Of a DNA stretch of 64,000 nucleotides, positions 61,555-64,000 are shown one piece after another; within the stretch, counting starts at the first letter, position 1; each line of letters starts with the position of its first letter. The stretch covers positions 248,001-312,000 of the forward strand of contig NZ_JAKCFA010000012.1 in assembly GCF_024198215.1 (NCBI RefSeq), in the 5' to 3' direction. This DNA is from Myxococcus qinghaiensis. GTDB lineage: Bacteria; Myxococcota; Myxococcia; Myxococcales; Myxococcaceae. Position numbers and translations under genes: made by a program. The notes under the pieces are model-generated. The model did not search any database and was not told where the DNA came from. It saw only the letters and a list, made by a program, of their open reading frames with translations.

Positions 61555-63411
61555 ATGCAGGTAGGCAGACAGGCGGTGGCGGGGGGCTCGGTGCCCATCG
61601 AGGACCACGGCGTCATTGGCGACCTGCGCACGGTGGCGTTGATTGGCAACGAGGGCACCATCGACTGGATGTGCTACCCGCACTTCGACAGCCCCAGCGT
61701 GTTCGCCGCGCTGCTGGACCCCCAGAAGGGGGGCCACTGGCGCATCCACCCCAAGCCGGACGGGGTGCTGTGCAAGCAGTTCTACTGGCCTGACACCAAC
61801 GTGCTGGTGACGCGCTTCTACACACCGGACGGCGTGGGGGAGCTCATCGACTTCATGCCCATGGGGCGCGAGGACGAGAAGGACGTGCGCGAGGTGCTCC
61901 GGCGCGTGCGCGTGGTGCGCGGGGAGATGGCGTTCGAGATGGAGTGCTTCCCGGCCTTCAACTACGCGCGGGACTCGCACACCACGCACCTCATCGCGGG
62001 CGGGGCCGCCTTCGAGTCGGAGAAGCTCCAGCTCACCCTGGCGAGCTCCGTGTCCATACAGCGCGCGGAGCGAGGTGTCACGGCGAGCTTCGTGCTGCGG
62101 GAGAACCAGTCCGCCGTCTTCTCGCTGAGGGACGGGATGCGGGTGTCGTGCGAGGAGCTGGTGCACAGCCATGACTCGGCGGAGGCGCTCTTCCGCTCCA
62201 CGGTGGAGTACTGGCGCCACTGGCTGTCGGGCTGTCAGTACACGGGGCGGTGGCGGGAGACGGTGCAGCGCTCGGCGCTGGCGCTGAAGCTGATGACGTT
62301 CGCTCCGACGGGCGCGATTGTCGCGGCGCCCACGTGCAGCCTGCCCGAGTCACCCGGTGGCACCCGCAACTGGGACTACCGTTACTGCTGGCTGCGGGAT
62401 GCGGCCTTCACCGTCTACGCGTTCCTTCGCATCGGCTTCAAGAAGGAGGCGGCGGCCTTCATGCGGTGGGTGGAGGCGCGGTGCGCGGAGCAGGGGGACG
62501 GGCCGCTGCCGCTGATGTTCTCGCTGGATGGCAGCCGGGTGCCGGACGAGGTGGAGCTGCCGCACCTGGCGGGCTACGGCGGCGCGCAGCCGGTGCGCAT
62601 CGGCAACGGGGCGGCGGACCAGCTCCAGCTCGACATCTATGGCGAGCTGATGGACTCGGTGTACCTGTTCAACAAGTACGCGGCGCCCATCTCCTACGAC
62701 TTCTGGCGGCACCTGCGGCGACTGGTGGATTGGGTGTGCGAGCACTGGAACCAGCCGGACGAGGGCATCTGGGAGGTGCGCGGGGGACGGCGGCACTTCG
62801 TGTACTCGAAGCTGATGTGCTGGGTGGCGGTGGACCGGGCCATCCGGCTGGCGGACAAGCGCAGCTTCCCGGCGGACCGACCGAAGTGGCTCGCGGTGCG
62901 CGACGCCATCTTCGAGGACATCATGGCCCGGGGCTGGAGCGAGGAGCGCGGCTCCTTCATCCAGGCGTACGGAAAGGACACGCTGGACGCGGCGAATCTG
63001 CTGATGCCGCTGGTGTTCTTCCTGTCGCCGGTGGACCCGCGGATGATCTCCACGCTGGACCACATGCGAAAGCCGCCGTCGCAGGGCGGGCTGACGTCGG
63101 ACGGACTGGTGTTCCGCTACGACGTGGCGGCCACGCTGGATGGCATCGCCGGCAGCGAGGGCACCTTCAACCTGTGCAGCTTCTGGCTGGTGGAGGCGAT
63201 GACGCGGGCGAACCCGGTGCGGCCGGACTTGCTGGAGGAGGCGCGGCTCACCTTCGAGCGCATGCTGGGCTACGCCAACCACGTGGGGCTGTACGCGGAG
63301 CAGACGGGCATGTCGGGCGAGTCGCTCGGCAACTTCCCGCAGGCGCTCACCCACCTGTCGCTCATCAGCGCCGCGTACAACCTGGACCGGACGCTGGGGC
63401 GCAAGGACTGA
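61555..63411 (+). CDS. GH15-family glycoside hydrolase (glucoamylase or trehalase type)
   Basis: This protein has 618 aa from ATG 61555 (GAGG five bases upstream); GTG 61549 is possible. GH15 features are VPIEDHGVIGDLRTVALIGNEGTIDWMCYP at the N terminus, ESPGGTRNWDYRYCWLRDAAFTVYAFL, the catalytic acid region PDEGIWEVRGGRRHFVYSK, and AEQTGMSGESLGNFPQALTH near the end with the second Glu. No signal peptide is seen, so it acts inside the cell on trehalose, maltose-type or glucan ends. It is coupled to the dehydrogenase. Confidence 0.93.
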   Translation: MQVGRQAVAGGSVPIEDHGVIGDLRTVALIGNEGTIDWMCYPHFDSPSVFAALLDPQKGGHWRIHPKPDGVLCKQFYWPDTNVLVTRFYTPDGVGELIDFMPMGREDEKDVREVLRRVRVVRGEMAFEMECFPAFNYARDSHTTHLIAGGAAFESEKLQLTLASSVSIQRAERGVTASFVLRENQSAVFSLRDGMRVSCEELVHSHDSAEALFRSTVEYWRHWLSGCQYTGRWRETVQRSALALKLMTFAPTGAIVAAPTCSLPESPGGTRNWDYRYCWLRDAAFTVYAFLRIGFKKEAAAFMRWVEARCAEQGDGPLPLMFSLDGSRVPDEVELPHLAGYGGAQPVRIGNGAADQLQLDIYGELMDSVYLFNKYAAPISYDFWRHLRRLVDWVCEHWNQPDEGIWEVRGGRRHFVYSKLMCWVAVDRAIRLADKRSFPADRPKWLAVRDAIFEDIMARGWSEERGSFIQAYGKDTLDAANLLMPLVFFLSPVDPRMISTLDHMRKPPSQGGLTSDGLVFRYDVAATLDGIAGSEGTFNLCSFWLVEAMTRANPVRPDLLEEARLTFERMLGYANHVGLYAEQTGMSGESLGNFPQALTHLSLISAAYNLDRTLGRKD

Positions 63412-63431
63412 CCCCAGGTCCTCTCCGGGCG

Positions 63432-64000
63432 CTACGCCCCGAAGAACTCCTTCCACGCCCCGGGCGTCACCACGCCGATGAGCTGCACACCCAGCTCGCC
63501 CTTGTGGCGTATCACCACATCCAGTCCGGTGAGCAGGCGCGGGTCGTCCGCGAAGTCGCGCTGCTTCTTGCGCTCCACCAGCAGCTCGAAGTCCTTCTCC
63601 ATCAACTCACCATTCTCCCGAGGCATGCGCCGCAAGGTGGCGCGAGCCCGCTCCACCCAGCCCTTCTCCGGCTCCCACGTGTCCTGCACGACGGCGTTCC
63701 ACGCGCTGAGCGCCAGGGCCAGGACGGTGAACAGCTCCTCTTGAGGACGCTCCGAACTCTCGATGTCCTCGAGAAGGGGCCGCGCGAAGTCGAGCAGCGT
63801 CTCGGAGACCTTGCGCTGGGGCAATTTGCGCGAAGCCTTGCCGGAGGCCTTGGGCGGATGGAGGGGGAGGCTCGCCAGGTCCAACTTGCCCACGTAGAAG
63901 CCCGTGAGCAGGGGCAGGGGCACCTCCAGCTTCACGCGCAGGTGGAAGTCCCCCAGGCGCAGCTCCACCTCCGTGGTCGCGTCCTCGGGTCTGGCCTCCG
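63432..64000 (-). CDS. Hypothetical protein cut by the window end
   Basis: The frame is open to the last bases of the window; GTG at 63968 is a possible internal start, but the reading frame continues upstream of it. The visible C-terminal ~178 residues have a beta start (LRLGDFHLRVKLEVPLPLLTGFYVGKLDL), a Lys/Arg patch (ASGKASRKLPQRKV) and helices (LFTVLALALSAWNAVVQDTWEPEKG). I do not recognise the family. It is convergent with the GH15 gene (20-bp gap). Confidence 0.6.
   Translation of the reverse strand, partial: EARPEDATTEVELRLGDFHLRVKLEVPLPLLTGFYVGKLDLASLPLHPPKASGKASRKLPQRKVSETLLDFARPLLEDIESSERPQEELFTVLALALSAWNAVVQDTWEPEKGWVERARATLRRMPRENGELMEKDFELLVERKKQRDFADDPRLLTGLDVVIRHKGELGVQLIGVVTPGAWKEFFGA

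Overview
The window is high-GC DNA with densely packed genes and heavy use of GTG and TTG starts. It carries three Ser/Thr protein kinases that end in PEGA domains, many secreted lipoproteins, a fungalysin-type M36 protease, TPR proteins and a PilZ protein. This mix points to a myxobacterium, most likely Myxococcaceae; that is inferred from gene content, as no rRNA or marker gene is present. I saw no tRNA, rRNA, CRISPR array or insertion sequence.

Layout. 1-6.1 kb: a HEAT-like protein cut by the window edge, a PHB-depolymerase-like lipoprotein esterase, glutathione synthetase and PEGA kinase 1. 6.15-6.5 kb: a gene-free stretch with a cluster of DnaA-box-like sites. 6.5-16 kb: a TPR protein, a 23-aa mini-ORF and a Cys-rich lipoprotein in a chain of ATGA overlaps, then small cytosolic proteins, secreted proteins, a VOC protein and a two-gene membrane/START-like operon. 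16-21.4 kb: a TPR membrane protein, a GIN-domain protein and PEGA kinase 2. 21.5-36.8 kb: mostly stand-alone genes: XRE regulator, RNase II/R-family nuclease, YkgJ protein, kelch lipoprotein, PilZ protein, M36 protease, NYN-LOTUS protein, class II fructose-bisphosphate aldolase and HAD phosphatase.

36.9-50.9 kb is the most unusual part. A six-gene operon (class III aminotransferase, zinc dehydrogenase, P-loop kinase, PfkB kinase, RmlD-like reductase, APH-like phosphotransferase) is followed by an opposing, strongly divergent PdxJ homologue. Next comes an apparent ribosomally made peptide (RiPP) cluster. It has a 59-aa precursor with a double-glycine leader and a Cys-free Pro/Gly/Ile/Val core, a nucleotidyltransferase, a PqqD-like protein, a PqqD/heme-oxygenase-like fusion, a C39-peptidase ABC exporter with extra N-terminal sensor-like domains, and a HlyD-type adaptor. 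None of the common RiPP modifying enzymes (LanM, YcaO, radical SAM) is visible, so the modification chemistry may be new. The upstream operon could supply a small molecule attached to the peptide; that is a hypothesis.

50.9-53.9 kb: two lipoproteins, one with a complete JAMM motif, then a more AT-rich four-gene island with a macrodomain protein and an Imm70-like protein. 53.9-64 kb: a nitrate/sulfonate/taurine-type ABC importer, PEGA kinase 3, a TPR protein, a membrane protein, a glucose-dehydrogenase-like enzyme coupled to a GH15 glycoside hydrolase, and a gene cut by the window end.
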